This document shows positions 1-12,115 of a DNA stretch of 64,000 nt, piece by piece. The DNA comes from Bidens hawaiensis (taxonomy: Eukaryota > Streptophyta > Magnoliopsida > Asterales > Asteraceae): contig JAIQDT010009058.1 in assembly GCA_021521415.1 (NCBI GenBank), forward strand, positions 1 through 64,000, given 5' to 3'. The notes below the pieces were generated by a model. That model was not told where the DNA came from. It worked only from the letters and a program-made list of their open reading frames with translations, and did no database searches. The number at the start of each line of letters is the position of its first letter. Positions within the stretch are counted from its first letter, which is position 1. The position numbers and the translations under genes are program-made.

Positions 1-1506
1 TATAAAATTAATAAATCAGTAAATAAATTCCAGAAATATTTTTATAAAAATCTACATATTTTAATTGATAAGTGGTTAAATTTTCATAATTTAATGATTA
101 ACGGTTAATTAGTTTATGCTAATTTGAATATTAAACAAATTCAATTTTTACAAAAACCGGCAAGTTTGCGACTAACGAACCTGCGGGAATATTCAACACA
201 CCAAGAGTGATCAAAAATCATATTTTTGGACAAATTAAATGAAAATGAAATTTTCTATGAGAAACCTGGACAATCCGGGTGGATTGTGTGCGTTTCTTCT
301 CAAATCAAACCAAATAAACGGAAACGGGCCCCGTGGCTAATCCGGGACCCCAGGATGTGATCCTTCTTTATAACTTAATCATTTTATTAACCAATACATT
401 TACCCAAGCTTATTTTCTCATAACTATTTTCTGAACGCGGGTAAACGAACAACTTGGCTCAGCTGGGGAAAACGGGAATCTAAGCCAAGTTCAGTTCTAA
501 GTATTAGACATTGAATAACATCACAACCTAAGCCTATTGCCACTTTCTGGGCGTTCCAGCTACTCCCAGATTAGTTATACAGCCCAGATTCGTATTGAGA
601 TTATAATAATATTAAAATATTAATATTATTATAATATTGATTATATGAACTACTGATAGTGGAGCCGAACAAACCACGAGCTGATACAGTACTGAATATC
701 TACTAAACCGTGAGTTTCATGACCCTACTCTTTAAACTGTTTTACGAACTTTTGGGGTGAAAAGCAAGTTTGATTACATATACATACCTGAAACATGAAT
801 TGATGTGAATTATCTAAGTGCTAACACACGAAAGTCCCCACGATCACAGTGATTAATTTCGAGCCGGTGGCTTGTGAATAGTACTATTGGTTTGAGAAAC
901 CCAAACGGAATCGGCCTGGTTGCCGTGTCACATAGCGCCGTTTGCATCATGACCATATTTATACAAACAGGCTATGTAGTGTTAGACATAGCTACCTGGG
1001 GCATGTTGTGGGCGGAAATGGGCCACTGTGGTTGACGGAGCGTGGGAAATGGATGCCACGCAGCACATACAGTCAAGGCTTCACTGTAGCTTAGCATAAT
1101 TACATCATTTACATACATACTACTTATTTCATGATTACAAGTGTTGACTTGTGAATACTCATTACTGCTTTCTTGAAACTCGTGAAACTCACCAACTCTA
1201 GTAGTTGACCCGTTTTAAACTGCTTTTCAGGTGTACCTAAATTGAAATGATTTGGTGACCTGTTACTTGCCTGAGTGTGGGTTGATGCTACGTGAATAGA
1301 AGCAAGGGCGATAGTAGTAAGAATGTATAGGGTAACGAAATAGTTTTGTTTGTGTCGCCTAGACTGTAAAACAATGATAGAACGAAGAAATGTAATATAT
1401 TGTAAATTAGTTTGTAATGTTTCTTTTAGAAACAATGTGTTGATATCAGAGGTGTCTGTTACATTCCCGTTTTACGCTTCCGCATTGTGCTAGTCGGGGT
1501 GTGACA
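1..1506 (+). repeat. 5' LTR of element A (3' half only)
   Basis: This stretch matches 8085-9583 of the 3' LTR almost base for base and ends with the same GGGGTGTGACA. The start lies outside the window. By eye there are roughly a dozen substitutions and about as many small indels over 1.5 kb, so the two LTRs are about 1% diverged in substitutions. Confidence 0.92.
600..635. repeat. AT-rich perfect inverted repeat in LTR
   Basis: Fifteen-base arms (ATTATAATAATATTA and its complement) surround a 6-base loop. The same 36 bp occur at 8680-8715 and 34731-34766, in the 3' LTR and in the solo LTR of this family. Confidence 0.9.
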
Positions 1507-1511
1507 GAAGT

Positions 1512-1526
1512 TGGATATCATAGCCA
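1512..1526 (+). other. Primer-binding site of element A (degenerate)
   Basis: TGGATATCATAGCCA starts five bases after the 5' LTR. It resembles the initiator-Met tRNA primer site TGGTATCAGAGCCA with an inserted base and a substitution. Position supports the call more than the sequence match does. Confidence 0.6.
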
Positions 1527-2065
1527 TTGGTTATAAAGGATTAGGTTATCCATTAGGGTACCTAAATATAACCGTTAGGCTCGATTAACTCTAGGAAATA
1601 TTTAAATAATAAATTAATATAATATACTGAGGATGTCGGGATGAACTTGTAGGGCAAGTGAGTTATTGTGGTCCGGAACATATAACAGACTTGCTTGTAC
1701 GAGGGAATTCGGGGAAGAAGTCGCGGAAAGTGTGGTTAGGTAAAAAGTGGCAACATATGTGATATAAAAGGTTAATTTGAAAGTATATATATATATATGT
1801 AACACTCATACGTGCTTATGTGAAACAAGGTGTATGAATACGTGTACGTACGATACTGTTGATGACGGTACATTTTTACTATGAATATTATATTCATTTA
1901 TATTCAGTATTGATTTAAATAATAATAATAATTAAAATTTTAATAAAAACTAATATTATATTCTAATATAATTAATATTAAATTTGGTTTAATTAATTAA
2001 TCTTTTTGACAATAGTTAGCGCTAGTAATAGTTATTATTCTTATAACTAACATTTGTGCAGAGTC
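1527..2065 (+). other. Untranslated leader of element A
   Basis: AT-rich, non-coding sequence between the primer site and the gag ATG at 2066. It contains a short (TA)n run near 1785-1798. No other feature is seen. Confidence 0.6.
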
Positions 2066-3060
2066 ATGTCAAGGAATAACGACTACGTACCGGAAGAAGA
2101 ACGGTAATCTCTGTTGAGGAGGATCCGAGGAAGAATCAGAGGAGGATCCAAAAGAGGAGGACCCAGAAGAGGAACCGGAGGAGGAGGAAGAGGTGGAAGA
2201 AGAAGTTATCTGTAGAGAGCTACCCAGGAATGTGCCTTTACATTTACTGATCACGTATTAATATGGTGGAACACTACGGTACAGATAAAAGGGCAAGATA
2301 CAATTAATCGCATGCCATGGGCTAAACTCAAAACACTGATGCTGGAACATTTCTGCCCAAAGAATGAAATACAAAGGTTAGAACACAAACTTTGGAGTTT
2401 GGAAATGAAAGGAGCGGATCATTTGGGATACACGAACCGCTTCAATGAATTGGCTCGCTTAGTACCATGGTTAGTAACTCCCAAAGATAAAAGAGTTGAA
2501 CGTTATATTTGGGGTTTAGCCCCGGAAGTGAGAAGTTTGGTGAACTCCGTGGGGCACACATCATTTGAGAATGCTGTGACCCAAGCCGTGTGACTTTTGA
2601 TTTGGTAAGAAGCGGAGTATTGAGAATGACCGGAGAATCAGTGGGTATGAAACGAACTGACTACGGGATGAGAGCACAAGGAGGACAATCAAGCAAATGT
2701 GCACGTCCGACAATAAGAAATTATGCTATAACTGGTTCCGATACAAAGCAAGACAGGTATAAGGGACCCTTGCCAAAGTGGCGATAAATGTAATTACCAT
2801 CATGTAGGAGAATGCAGATTCCCGGTATGCCAGAAATGTGGTCGAACTGGGCATTATGCCCCTAATTGTAGAGCAGGTGCAGAAATTGTGAGCCGACCAA
2901 CTCAAACAACTCAACCTCGTCGTCCACCGCCACCCAGACCTCAGCCAATCCGCCAACAACCTATCCAACAGACTTCAGCCGTAACAACCTACGGTGCCTG
3001 TTATGAATGTGGCAGTACAGAACATATTAGAAGAAACTGCCTCAAGTTGAATCCAAGAGC
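2066..3060 (+). pseudogene. Element A gag (capsid/nucleocapsid), broken
   Basis: Gag forms the particle that packages element RNA. A start ATG at 2066 opens a frame that stops after 13 codons. A Glu/Asp-rich N-terminal stretch follows at about 2110-2210 in another frame. The retrotransposon gag domain is readable at 2312-2593 (MPWAKLKTLMLEHFCP..., then YTNRFNELARLVPWLVTPKDKR). A first zinc knuckle lies at about 2825-2875 (CQKCGRTGHYAPNC) and a second at about 2998-3040 (CYECGSTEHIRRNC). At least three frame changes or stops separate these blocks. The two-knuckle layout is usual for Tekay-like Gag. Confidence 0.8.
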
Positions 3061-3455
3061 AGTTACTAGACCGAACCAAGCATCGACTTCAAATGCGCCT
3101 CGGGGACGCGCGTTCGTTATCGAGTCAGGAGAAGCACGACAAGACCCGAACATAGTAACAGGTACATTTGTTGTTTCTGATCAATATGCTTCTGTGTTAT
3201 TTGATACTTCTGCCGATAGAAGCTTTGTTTCCTCTAGTTTTGTATCCCTGGGTAACATGCCAATTAGTGAACTAACAAATCCCTATACTATAGAACTCGC
3301 TAAAGGTAACTCTATAACTGTCAACCAAATAATCCAAAACTGTTCCATTATTCTTAATGACCACCCATTCCTTATTGACCCTACTCCCAGTAGAGTTAGG
3401 AAGTTTTGATGTTATTGTCGGCATGGACTAGTTAACCAAGAATAAGGCAGAGATT
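3061..3455 (+). pseudogene. Element A aspartic protease, broken
   Basis: Continues in frame from the second zinc knuckle. The protease core reads VLFDTSADRSFVSSSF, where gypsy proteases have an Asp-Ser/Thr-Gly-Ala loop; Gly is replaced by Ser here, which should inactivate the enzyme. The frame is lost near 3390, just before the conserved second half (GSFDVIVGMD in the next frame), where a Trp codon has become TAG (3429-3431). The intact enzyme would cut the Gag-Pol polyprotein. Confidence 0.75.
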
Positions 3456-4380
3456 GTGTGTGACGACAAGACGGTTAAAATTCCCCTTCCGGAAGGTGAA
3501 ATGATTTTGGTACAAGGAGAGAAGTCTGGTTCGATATTACCTCTTTTGTCTCATCTTAAAGTGTTGAAATGTTTACGCCAAGGTTGTATGGCATTCTTGG
3601 CAAACGTGACTATAAAGAACCCTGATGAGAAATGCATAGAAGAGATTCCCGTTGTACGTGAATACCTCGATGTCTTTCCTGACGATTTACCCGGATTACC
3701 ACCGAACCGACAGGTTGAATTCCGCATAGACTTAATTCCAGGATCAGCCCCCATAGCTAAGGCACCTTACCGACTTAGCACCCTCTGAAATGCAAGAATT
3801 ATCCAACCAATTGCAGGAGTTGTTAGATAAGGGTTTCATTCGTCCCAGTTATTCTCCTTGGGGAGCACCAGTATTATTTGTGAAGAAGAAAGATGGAAGC
3901 TTTAGAATGTGCATTGATTACCGGGAATTAAACAAAGTTACCATCAAAAACCGATACCCTCTTCCACGAATAGATGACTTGTTTGACCAACTTCAAGGGG
4001 CAAACTATTTCTCAAAAATTGACCTTCGATCCGGTTACCATCAAGTTAAAATCAAAGAGGAAGACGTGTCTAAAACGGCGTTCCGAACTCGTTATGGCCA
4101 CTACGAATTCTTAGTTATGCGTTCGGACTGACTAATGCTCTCGCAGTTTTCATGGACCTTATGAATCTAGTTTGTAAACCGTACATTGACAAATTCGCTA
4201 TTGTGTTTATTGATGACATTTTGATATATTCGAAAACCAAAGAGGAACACGAGCAGCATTTACGAACTATTTTGGAGCTGTTGAGGCAGGAAAAGTTGTA
4301 TGCCAAGCTGTCAAAGTGTGAATTTTTGGCAACAAGAAGTACAATTTCTAGGGCACGTTGTTAACCGACACGGTATCCAT
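3456..4380 (+). pseudogene. Element A reverse transcriptase, broken
   Basis: Linker and RT are visible in three blocks. 3456-3788 carries the region before RT, including EYLDVFPDDLPGLPP, and ends in a stop. 3790-4131 carries RT motifs ([20 protein letters not shown], then [10 protein letters not shown]). After a frame change, 4152-4364 carries the catalytic box [10 protein letters not shown]. An intact copy would copy element RNA into DNA. The stop after PYRLSTL and at least two frameshifts make it non-functional. Sequence style is that of gypsy chromoviruses. Confidence 0.88.
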
Positions 4381-5041
4381 GTAGACCCGAGTAAGATTGA
4401 AGCCATCAAAAATTGGCAAGCCCCAAAGTCACAAAATAAATTCGCCAATTTTAGGGTTTAGCTGGGTATTATCGGCATTTTATTGCTAATTTTTCCTAGC
4501 ATAGCCCAACCTTTAACTCTTTTGACTCAAAAAGATCGTGCTTATGTTTGGGGGAAAAGAACAAGAAGCGGCTTTTCAATTGCTGAAACAGAAACTATGC
4601 AAGCCCCGATACTAATTCTTCCAAAGGGAACTGATGATCTGGTTGTTTATTGCGACACGTCCCGGAAAGGGTTGGGATGTGTACTTATGCAAAGAAACAA
4701 AGTCATAGCATACGCTTCTCGACAATTAAAGGTGCACGAGAAGAAATTATACCACCCATGACTTGGAACTGGGCGCGGTTATTTTTGCGCTCAAGATCTA
4801 GAGGCACTATTTGTATGGCACCAAGTGTATAGTATACACCGACCACAAAAGCCTACAGCACATTTTTGACAGAAAGAATTAAACATGAGGCAAAGGAGAT
4901 GGGTAGAGCTGTTGAACGACTATGACTGTGAGATTCGATATCACCCGGGCAAGGCTAATATAGTAGCAGATGCTTTGAGTAGAAAAGAAAGGATCAAACC
5001 ACTACGGGTCCGAGCACTTGGAACGATCGTCCGAACCAGTC
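4381..5041 (+). pseudogene. Element A RNase H, broken
   Basis: RNase H removes the RNA strand during reverse transcription. The first catalytic region is seen as VVYCDTSRKGLGCVLMQ at about 4642-4692, followed by VIAYASRQLKVHEKKLYHP. The C-terminal part appears in another frame from 4885 ([20 protein letters not shown]). The joining segment at 4762-4884 is frame-shifted, and the expected acidic Asp there falls in a displaced frame. Confidence 0.82.
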
Positions 5042-6486
5042 TCACCGAGCAAATTTGTATTGCTCAAAACGAAGCTCTGAAAGGAGATCACTTGGAAGAT
5101 GAAAACTTGCATGGGATCGAACAACATTTTGAAGAAAGAACTGACGAAATTCTATACTACAAAAAATCGAGTTTGGATTCCCACTTTCAGCAATCTGCGT
5201 GACCTGATCATGGACGAAGCCCATAAGTCCAAATACTCCATTCATCCTGGAACGGATAAGATGTACAAGGACTTGAAGGAGTATTATTGATGGCCCGATA
5301 TGAAGAAGGATATAGCCACGTACGTCAGTAAATGTTTAACGTGTGCGAGAGTTAAGGCTGAATATCAAAAACCTTCGAGAATGTTGCACCAACCGGAAAT
5401 ACCACAATGGAAATGGGAACAAATTACCATGGATTTTGTAACACATCTCCCAAAAACCTCCCGAGGAAACGATGCAATATGGGTGATAGTTGACCGATTA
5501 ACCAAGTCCGCACACTTCCTTCCAATCCGAACCACTTACACAACCGAAAAACTTGCTCACATCTACATCAATGAAATCGTATCCCGACACGGCGTCCCAT
5601 TTCAATCATCTCTGATCGCGATAGCCATTTCACCTCTCGTTTTTGGCAAGCCGTACAAGAAGCTTTGGGAACCCGAATTGATCTAAGTACCGCCTACCAT
5701 CCCCAAACCGACGGTCAATCTGAGCGAACCATTCAAACCTTAGAAGATTTGCTTCGCACTTGTGTACTAGACTTTGGTGGAAACTGGGATCAACATCTTC
5801 CACTGGTTGAATTTTCGTACAACAATAGCTATCACAGTAGCATTCAAGCGGCACCATATGAAGCGCTGTACGGGCGGAAATGTAGATCACCCTTGTGCTG
5901 GTCTGAGGTTGGAGATACCCAAATTACACGATCTGACTTGATTCAAGAAACCACCGACAAAATCCGTAAGATTACAAGCAAATTGAAAATCGCCCGAGAT
6001 CGACAGAAAAGCTACGCTGATGTTCGTAGAAAGTCGTTATCCTTTGAAATAGGCGACAAAGTTTTTCTGAAAGTATCCCCGTGGAAGGGCGTCATTCGAT
6101 TCGGAAAAACCGGTAAACTAGCCCCACGATACATTGGGCCATACGAAGTCATTTCTAAGATAGGTCCGGTAGCTTACCGACTGAAACTTCCTGTGGAGTT
6201 GAGTTCTATTCACAATGTCTTTCATGTTTCGAACCTGAAAAAGTGTCTTACTGACGAAACCGAAATCGTGCCATTAAAAGACTTAAACATAAATGAAAAA
6301 CTGAATTTTGTTGAAGAACCGGTGGAAATATTAGAGGGAAAAATAAAACAATTAAGACACAACAAAATCTCTCTAGTAAAAGTTCGGTGGAATTCACAAC
6401 GGGGACCTGAATTCACGTGGGAGCGGAAATCTGAATTCAAAAAGAAATACCCGCACCTGTTTCCAAACAAAGACAAAGTTGAATAA
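5042..6486 (+). pseudogene. Element A integrase with C-terminal chromodomain, broken
   Basis: Integrase inserts element DNA, and the chromodomain directs insertion to modified chromatin. The zinc-binding HHCC region spans about 5205-5345 with a stop at 5288-5290. The DDE core starts at [13 protein letters not shown] (5418 on). The frame is lost near 5610-5665, around the second catalytic Asp. A 273-codon ORF at 5665-6486 then carries [20 protein letters not shown] with the catalytic Glu, the GPY/F-type region ([10 protein letters not shown]) and, at residues 215-270, a chromodomain-like end ([12 protein letters not shown] ... [17 protein letters not shown]). This end separates chromoviruses from Athila/Tat elements. 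Confidence 0.88.
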
Positions 6487-6512
6487 TCAAATTTCGGGGA
6501 CGAGATTTTCTA

Positions 6513-6524
6513 ATGGGGGGAGAA
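6513..6524 (+). other. Polypurine tract of element A
   Basis: A TGGGGGGAGAA-type purine run lies directly before the TG of the 3' LTR. It primes plus-strand synthesis in LTR elements. Confidence 0.85.
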
Positions 6525-9500
6525 TGTGACATTTGAGCCAAAACAAGGTACACCTCAGTACGTATTTACCGATTAAGCTAACAAACGCCTTTTGCGTAAC
6601 AAACGAACGATTAACCGAACGGGTCGGGTTATAACCCAGATATCTCGGGGGCCATCTATAAGTGATATACGTTTAATACAAGCTAAAACATTAGAAATAT
6701 GGCCTTAGTTTGATAGCAAACAAGTTAAACGAAAATATGCTCGTTTAACTACCCGCTGTAGATTTAAACGCAAAAGATAGTTACAAACCAAGCATTGTAT
6801 CATCCGTTAAATCGAAAAATACTTATCAAACACTTATTTGAAATGTTTTAAGCGATCCGTGAAAATATTTTTGATTTTTACAAACATATAGTATGTTTTT
6901 ATAATTTTACACAAAACTAGCCGAAAAACACTCGTTTTCGCGCTGTTTAACGCACCCGATAAGTTTTTCGCGCCAAAAACCAAACCCGAACTAAATTTTG
7001 GACCGGGATTTTTCGTATTTGGGCTTGATAAACCAGATTATTGGGCCAAAACAGCCCATGGGGGAGGCCCATGGGTTCCGATCGGCCAGCCCACCCCCAC
7101 CCCCACATTCTTTTTATAAAACTTGTTTTACAAGCTTGGTTATTCATTTTGGTTTATAAAACTGAGGTCCAAGCAGCTGCAAGCTGATTTTCCAGAAAAC
7201 CTTCAAACCCTAAGGTAAGGAGCTTAAATAAGTAGCTTTTGTACTTGTTTAACATTGTTTAATACCATAAAAACATGTCTTGGTTACTAAAAATCATTCC
7301 TAACCGTGTAAAAATTCTAAAAATGGTCCATAAACATGTTTTAATCATAAACATGATAAGGAACCTGTTTTGATAGTTTTTTTGGCCATAAACACGGATT
7401 AAAGGGTTGAAACGGCGTTTTCACGGTTCAAAAGTCCGTTTTTGTGCACTAGCCGAAACCCTAAGTTAAGGGCTGTTATGTTGATGAAAAATTGCTTGGT
7501 TTATGATATAGGACTTGTACCTAGCTTTCTTAGAAGCACAAGAACCTGAAAACTTGATTAAAAAGTCGGGAAACGAGCCAAACCCGCTAAGGTAATGCCG
7601 AAACACTTGCTTACAGGCTATTTAGGTTAAGGTTGTGATGTGCATATTTTTAGGACTTGAAATTTTGCAGGTACATCAGGGACCATGTCAATAACTCCCT
7701 GTTTAAATTTGGTAATTTTTTGACCGTCCGAGAATATTTGACGAATTTATTACCGAATTGGGATGATTATTTGGGAAAAATAGCTAAATTACTTCAAAAA
7801 TTATGAAACTTTTCTGGGAAATCAAATTTGATGAAGTTTGATCACATATGAATTTTGGGATCATTTGGAGAAGTTTAATGGTGTTTTGTTTATATGCGTT
7901 CGTGTGAATTTTTATAGCCGAATTTGGGCTGAAAAGAATATTGCACGAACTTTTTACATTCTGAAATTGATACAAGATGATTTGGGACATGATTTGAGCA
8001 TTTAGGAATTTTTGTGGAATTTTTGGAAATTGTTTGGGGTAAACGGACGATTTTCAGGCGAAATATAGCTGATAAAATGAATTTTTATAAATTAATAAAT
8101 CAGTAAATAAATTCCAGAAATATTTTTATAAAAATCTACATATTTTAATTGATAAGTGGTTAAATTTTCATAATTTAATGATTAACGGTTAATTAGTTAT
8201 GCTAATTTGAATATTAAACAAATTCAATTTTTACAAAAACCGGCAAGTTTGCGACTAACGAACCTGCGGGAATATCAAAACACCAAGAGTGATCAAAAAT
8301 CATATTTTTGGACTAATTAAATGAAAATGAACTTTTCTATGAGAAACCTGGACAATCCGGGTGGATTGTGTGCGTTTCTTCTCAAATCAAACCAAATAAA
8401 CGGAAACGGGCCCCGTGGCTAATCCGGGACCCCAGTATGTGATCCTTCTTTATAACTTAATCATTTTATTAACCAATACATTTACCCAAGCTTATTTTCT
8501 CATAACTTTTTTCTGAACGCGTAAACAAACAACTTGGCTCAGCTGGGAAAACGGGAATCTAAGCCAAGTTCAGTTCTAAGTATTAGACATTGAATAACAT
8601 CACAACCTAAGCCTATTGATAACTTTCTGGGCGTTCCAGCTACTCCCAGATTAGTTATACAGCCCAGATTCGTATTGAGATTATAATAATATTAAAATAT
8701 TAATATTATTATAATATTGATTATATGAACTACTGATAGTGGACCGAACAAACCACGAGCTGATACAGTACTGAATATCTACTAAACCGTGAGTTTCATG
8801 ACCCTACTCTTTAAACTGTTTTACAAACTTTTGGGGTGAAAAGCAAGTTTGATTACATATACATACCTGAAACATGAATTGATGTGAATTATCTAAGTGC
8901 TAACACACGAAAGTCCCCACGATCACAGTGATTAATTTCGAGCCGGTGGCTTGTGAATAGTACTATTGGTTTGAGAAACCCAAACGGAATCGGCCTGGTT
9001 GCCGTGTCACATAGCGCCGTTTGCACATGACCATATTTATACAAACAGGCTATGTAGTGTTAGACATAGCTACCGGGGCATGTTGTGGGCGGAAATGGGC
9101 CACTGTGGTTGACGGAGCGTGGGAAATGGATGCACGCAGCACATACAGTCAAGGCTTCACTGTAGCTTAGCATAATTACATCATTTACATACATACATAC
9201 TTATTTCATGATTACAAGTGTTGACTTGTGAATACTCATTACTGCTTTCTTGAAACTCGTGAAACTCACCAACTCTAGTAGTTGACCCGTTTTAAACTGC
9301 TTTTCAGGTGTACCTTAATTGGAATGATTTGGTGACCTGTTACTTGCCTGAGGTGTGTGGTTGATGCTACGTGAATAGAAGCAAGGGCGATAGTAGTAAG
9401 AATGTATAGTTAACGAACTAGTTTTGTTTGTGTCGCCTAGACTGTAAAACAATGATAGAACGAAGAAATGTAATATATTGTAAATTAGTTTGTAATGTTT

Positions 9501-9583
9501 CTTTATAAACAATGTGTTGATATCAGAGGAGTCTGTTACATTCCCGTTTTACGCTTCCGCATTGTGCTAGTCGGGGTGTGACA
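6525..9583 (+). repeat. 3' LTR of element A (3059 bp)
   Basis: Begins TGTGACATTTGAGCC right after the polypurine tract and ends GGGGTGTGACA. A TATA-like TTTTTATAAA lies at 7111-7120, followed by a CAAACCCTAAGGTAAGGAGC-type segment that resembles a splice donor region (about 7203-7222). There are no ORFs of substance. The related solo LTR at 33056-35622 lacks about 480 bp that correspond to 8157-8634 here. Confidence 0.92.
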
Positions 9584-11464
9584 ATCTTACACTGAACCTT
9601 AGCTTTAAGATCATGATTGCTTTCAGATAGTTTTTGAATTTTAAGAGTTGATTGCTCTAGCAATTTTGTTTTCTGTTTGTAGCATTCATTGATCATAAAG
9701 TGATCTTTTGTGAGAGTATTGTTCTGATTTAAGGCGGTTTCAAGTTTGGCTTTGAATACATCACATTCAGCATAATCAATCACTTTAGTTAAAGATTCAG
9801 ATATATTAGTTTGAGGTTGAACACATACCTCATCAATCTTAGCCATGCATGCATAAGATTTAACTTGATCAGGGATTGATTCAGTTTGAGAAGACAGGTT
9901 TTGATCAGTATCCATCTCAGAATCAGAAGAATCAGTTCCCTCAGATACATTATCACTGCTAACATCTTCGAATTTCTCTACTGGTTCAACAATTGCCACG
10001 TTTGCTTGATTTCCCAACAGACGTTGAGACCAATCAACAACTTCATTAACCACTAGAGCTTGAGTAGCAGGAGACTTATCTTGTTCACCACCAGATACTG
10101 TCATTATACTCTTATCCCCACCAGATGAATTCTTCCCTGAAGGTCTTTCTGAATTGCGTGGCCCAGAATATTCTTTTCTTGGTTTATCACATTCTTTGGC
10201 AAAATGGCCAAAGTCCCCGCAATTGTAACATTTCACCTTCAGTTTATCAAATCCGGCCCTTTTATTCAAAGCATGAAGATATTTCCCAGTACGCTGCATG
10301 AATCTCTTTACCTTTCTAACGATCATAGCCATGTTCCACCTGAGACCCATTAATTCAAGATCATTCGGATCAATTTGATCATAATCTTCATCTATTAATT
10401 CACTTGTAGCAATCTTGCTTCCAACAAGCTGTTCATATGAAGTCATGAAAGCACACAAGAATGCAAACTGTTGTTCAGCCTCTTGCAGATTTACTTTAGG
10501 CAAGCTTGATGATGGAGCACTTTTGTTTGCATTAGCTCCATTTGCCATAAAGCATACATTAGGAGAACAGTTTACATTAGGAATTTCTTCTTGAGATTGA
10601 GCAAAGAAAGCATTGATTGGTACAGAACTTGAAGAATGATTAGCTGGCAAGGCACCTCCATAGAGTAAAGGGTTTTGAGTTGAAGATTGCTGGTTTTGAT
10701 TCTCTTTCAACGAGTTTTGACATTTAATATCAAATTCCCTTTCTTCAATCTAGTTGATGAATTGCACAGCAGTGAGCTCGGTGTTTCGAAAGAAACCGTT
10801 TTCTTTCAATACAAACAGAAAAGTTGAATATGAAGGAGGTAAAGTATTCTTCAGTGTATCAATCTTATCTGTTTCAGTTGGCTCAAGATTGACACTTGAC
10901 ATCTCCACAATCAAATGACTAAATCGGTTAATCATCTCTTCAACTGTCTCGTTTTTCATCAAAATAAAATTTCTAAATTGAAATTTTACGAGCGTCTTCT
11001 TACTTTCAAGTGTGTTCCCCAAACTTCTTGTTTTCAAAGTTGTGAACAAAGAAGCACAAATCTTAATTGTACTGTATTGATGAAAAATTTATTCTGGTAA
11101 TGCCATAGTAAGAGTTGAGTAGGCTTTAGTTTCACTCTCGAAATCTTTCAATTCTTGAGTTTCATACTCTTTCAATTCCTTTGGTGTCCATCCCATGTTG
11201 TCACTGCCTACCAAAGGTGCCGCATACACATCATCTAGAAAACGCACACTACTTGGATACACAGATCCCAAAGTCTGACAATTTCAACAATTTGGGACAT
11301 TTGTTGTGACTTCCAATTTCATTATCCATGGTTAGCATCTGCTGCAGTAATACATTCTGAGAGGCTAGTGCATAGTAAGACATGTTTTGCGAAGTCATGA
11401 TGGAACACTGGTTAAGCTTCAGGGACCAAACTTGTAAAATTGTAAACTTAGACTTACTATTCAC
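9584..11464 (-). pseudogene. Element C gag, broken and truncated
   Basis: Copia-type Gag of the UBN2 kind. The N-terminus (MTSQNMSYYALASQNVLLQQ) lies at about 11400. Then come frame changes at about 11260 and 11090, a Gag core at 10750-11049 (ETVEEMINRFSHLIVEMSS), a stop near 10747, and a 395-codon frame at 9523-10710. Within that frame the zinc knuckle CYNCGDFGHFAKEC lies near 10200-10240, with a Glu/Asp/Ser-rich tail. The last residues of that frame are read from the LTR of element A, so Gag is cut there by insertion. Protein style matches element D Gag (same KRFMQRTGK-type segment before the knuckle). Confidence 0.85.
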
Positions 11465-11480
11465 ATGAATGTGATCACAG

Positions 11481-11830
11481 TAACGAATGAGATGATTAAC
11501 GAATGAATAGATATTCGTTAATACCTTACCCTGAGAAACGAATGAGTGATATTCGTTAAATGAGAGTTACTTTAACGAATGAGTGATATTCGTTAAAGAG
11601 AGTTATTTTAAAGAATGAGTGATATTCGTTAAAGAGAGTTATTTTAACGAATGAGTGATATTCGTTAAAGATTTTCACAAATGAATGGCTTAACGAATGG
11701 ATCAATATTCTTTTAGCGAATGAGTTTGAGCCAATGAGGTATAACGAATGTGTTTTAGCGAATCAGGTTGAACGAATGGGCAGTTATCTTAACGAATCAG
11801 TCTCCATCATTAACGAATCAGTCTTCAAAT
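11481..11830. repeat. ATTCGTTA/TAACGAAT motif array in element C leader
   Basis: About 18 copies of a TAACGAAT core or its complement occur in 350 bp. Four consecutive units of 36-37 bp start near 11541, 11578, 11614 and 11650. Each can fold as a hairpin, since TAACGAAT and ATTCGTTA are 7 bases apart. A further set of about 13 copies lies in the LTR at 12328-12530. Confidence 0.9.
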
Positions 11831-12098
11831 CTTCATCCAGTCTAAAAACCAATTCAAACACAAATCCGTCCAAATCAAACTTGAATCACCATAAACCTTT
11901 ATCAAAATCTCCCTAAACCAAATCCGAACCTCAATGAACTCGTCCAAACTCACAAACAACCATCAAACCATTTCGAAACTCAAACCAGACTATCAATACC
12001 TCTAATAAACCACAATTCCGATCAATTCATCATGAATTGAATTCAATACATAATGAATTATACGATTAGCATCAATAGAATCATCGAAGATCAGGTTA

Positions 12099-12113
12099 CG
12101 AGTTCTGATACCA
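12099..12113 (-). other. Primer-binding site of element C
   Basis: The minus strand reads TGGTATCAGAACTCG, a match to the plant initiator-Met tRNA 3' end (TGGTATCAGAGC) except near its end. It lies two bases after the LTR. This fixes the direction of the element. Confidence 0.88.
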
Positions 12114-12115
12114 CT

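Larger units (their letters stand above)
1..9583 (+). mobile_element. Element A: Ty3/gypsy chromovirus (Tekay-like), 5' LTR cut by window edge
   Basis: The order is LTR, primer site, gag, protease, RT, RNase H, integrase, chromodomain, polypurine tract, LTR, which is the gypsy order. The chromodomain at the integrase C-terminus and the long LTRs point to the Tekay/Del clade of chromoviruses. The internal region is about 5 kb. The coding region is broken by many stops and frameshifts, so the copy cannot make its own proteins. It sits inside the gag of copia element C. The 5' target duplication lies outside the window, so the expected match to ATCTT at 9584-9588 cannot be checked here. Confidence 0.9.

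Noticed and set aside
11541..11690. Regular 36-bp repeats that look like a short CRISPR array
   Set aside because: The units are contiguous with no unique spacers, and the context is a plant retrotransposon leader.
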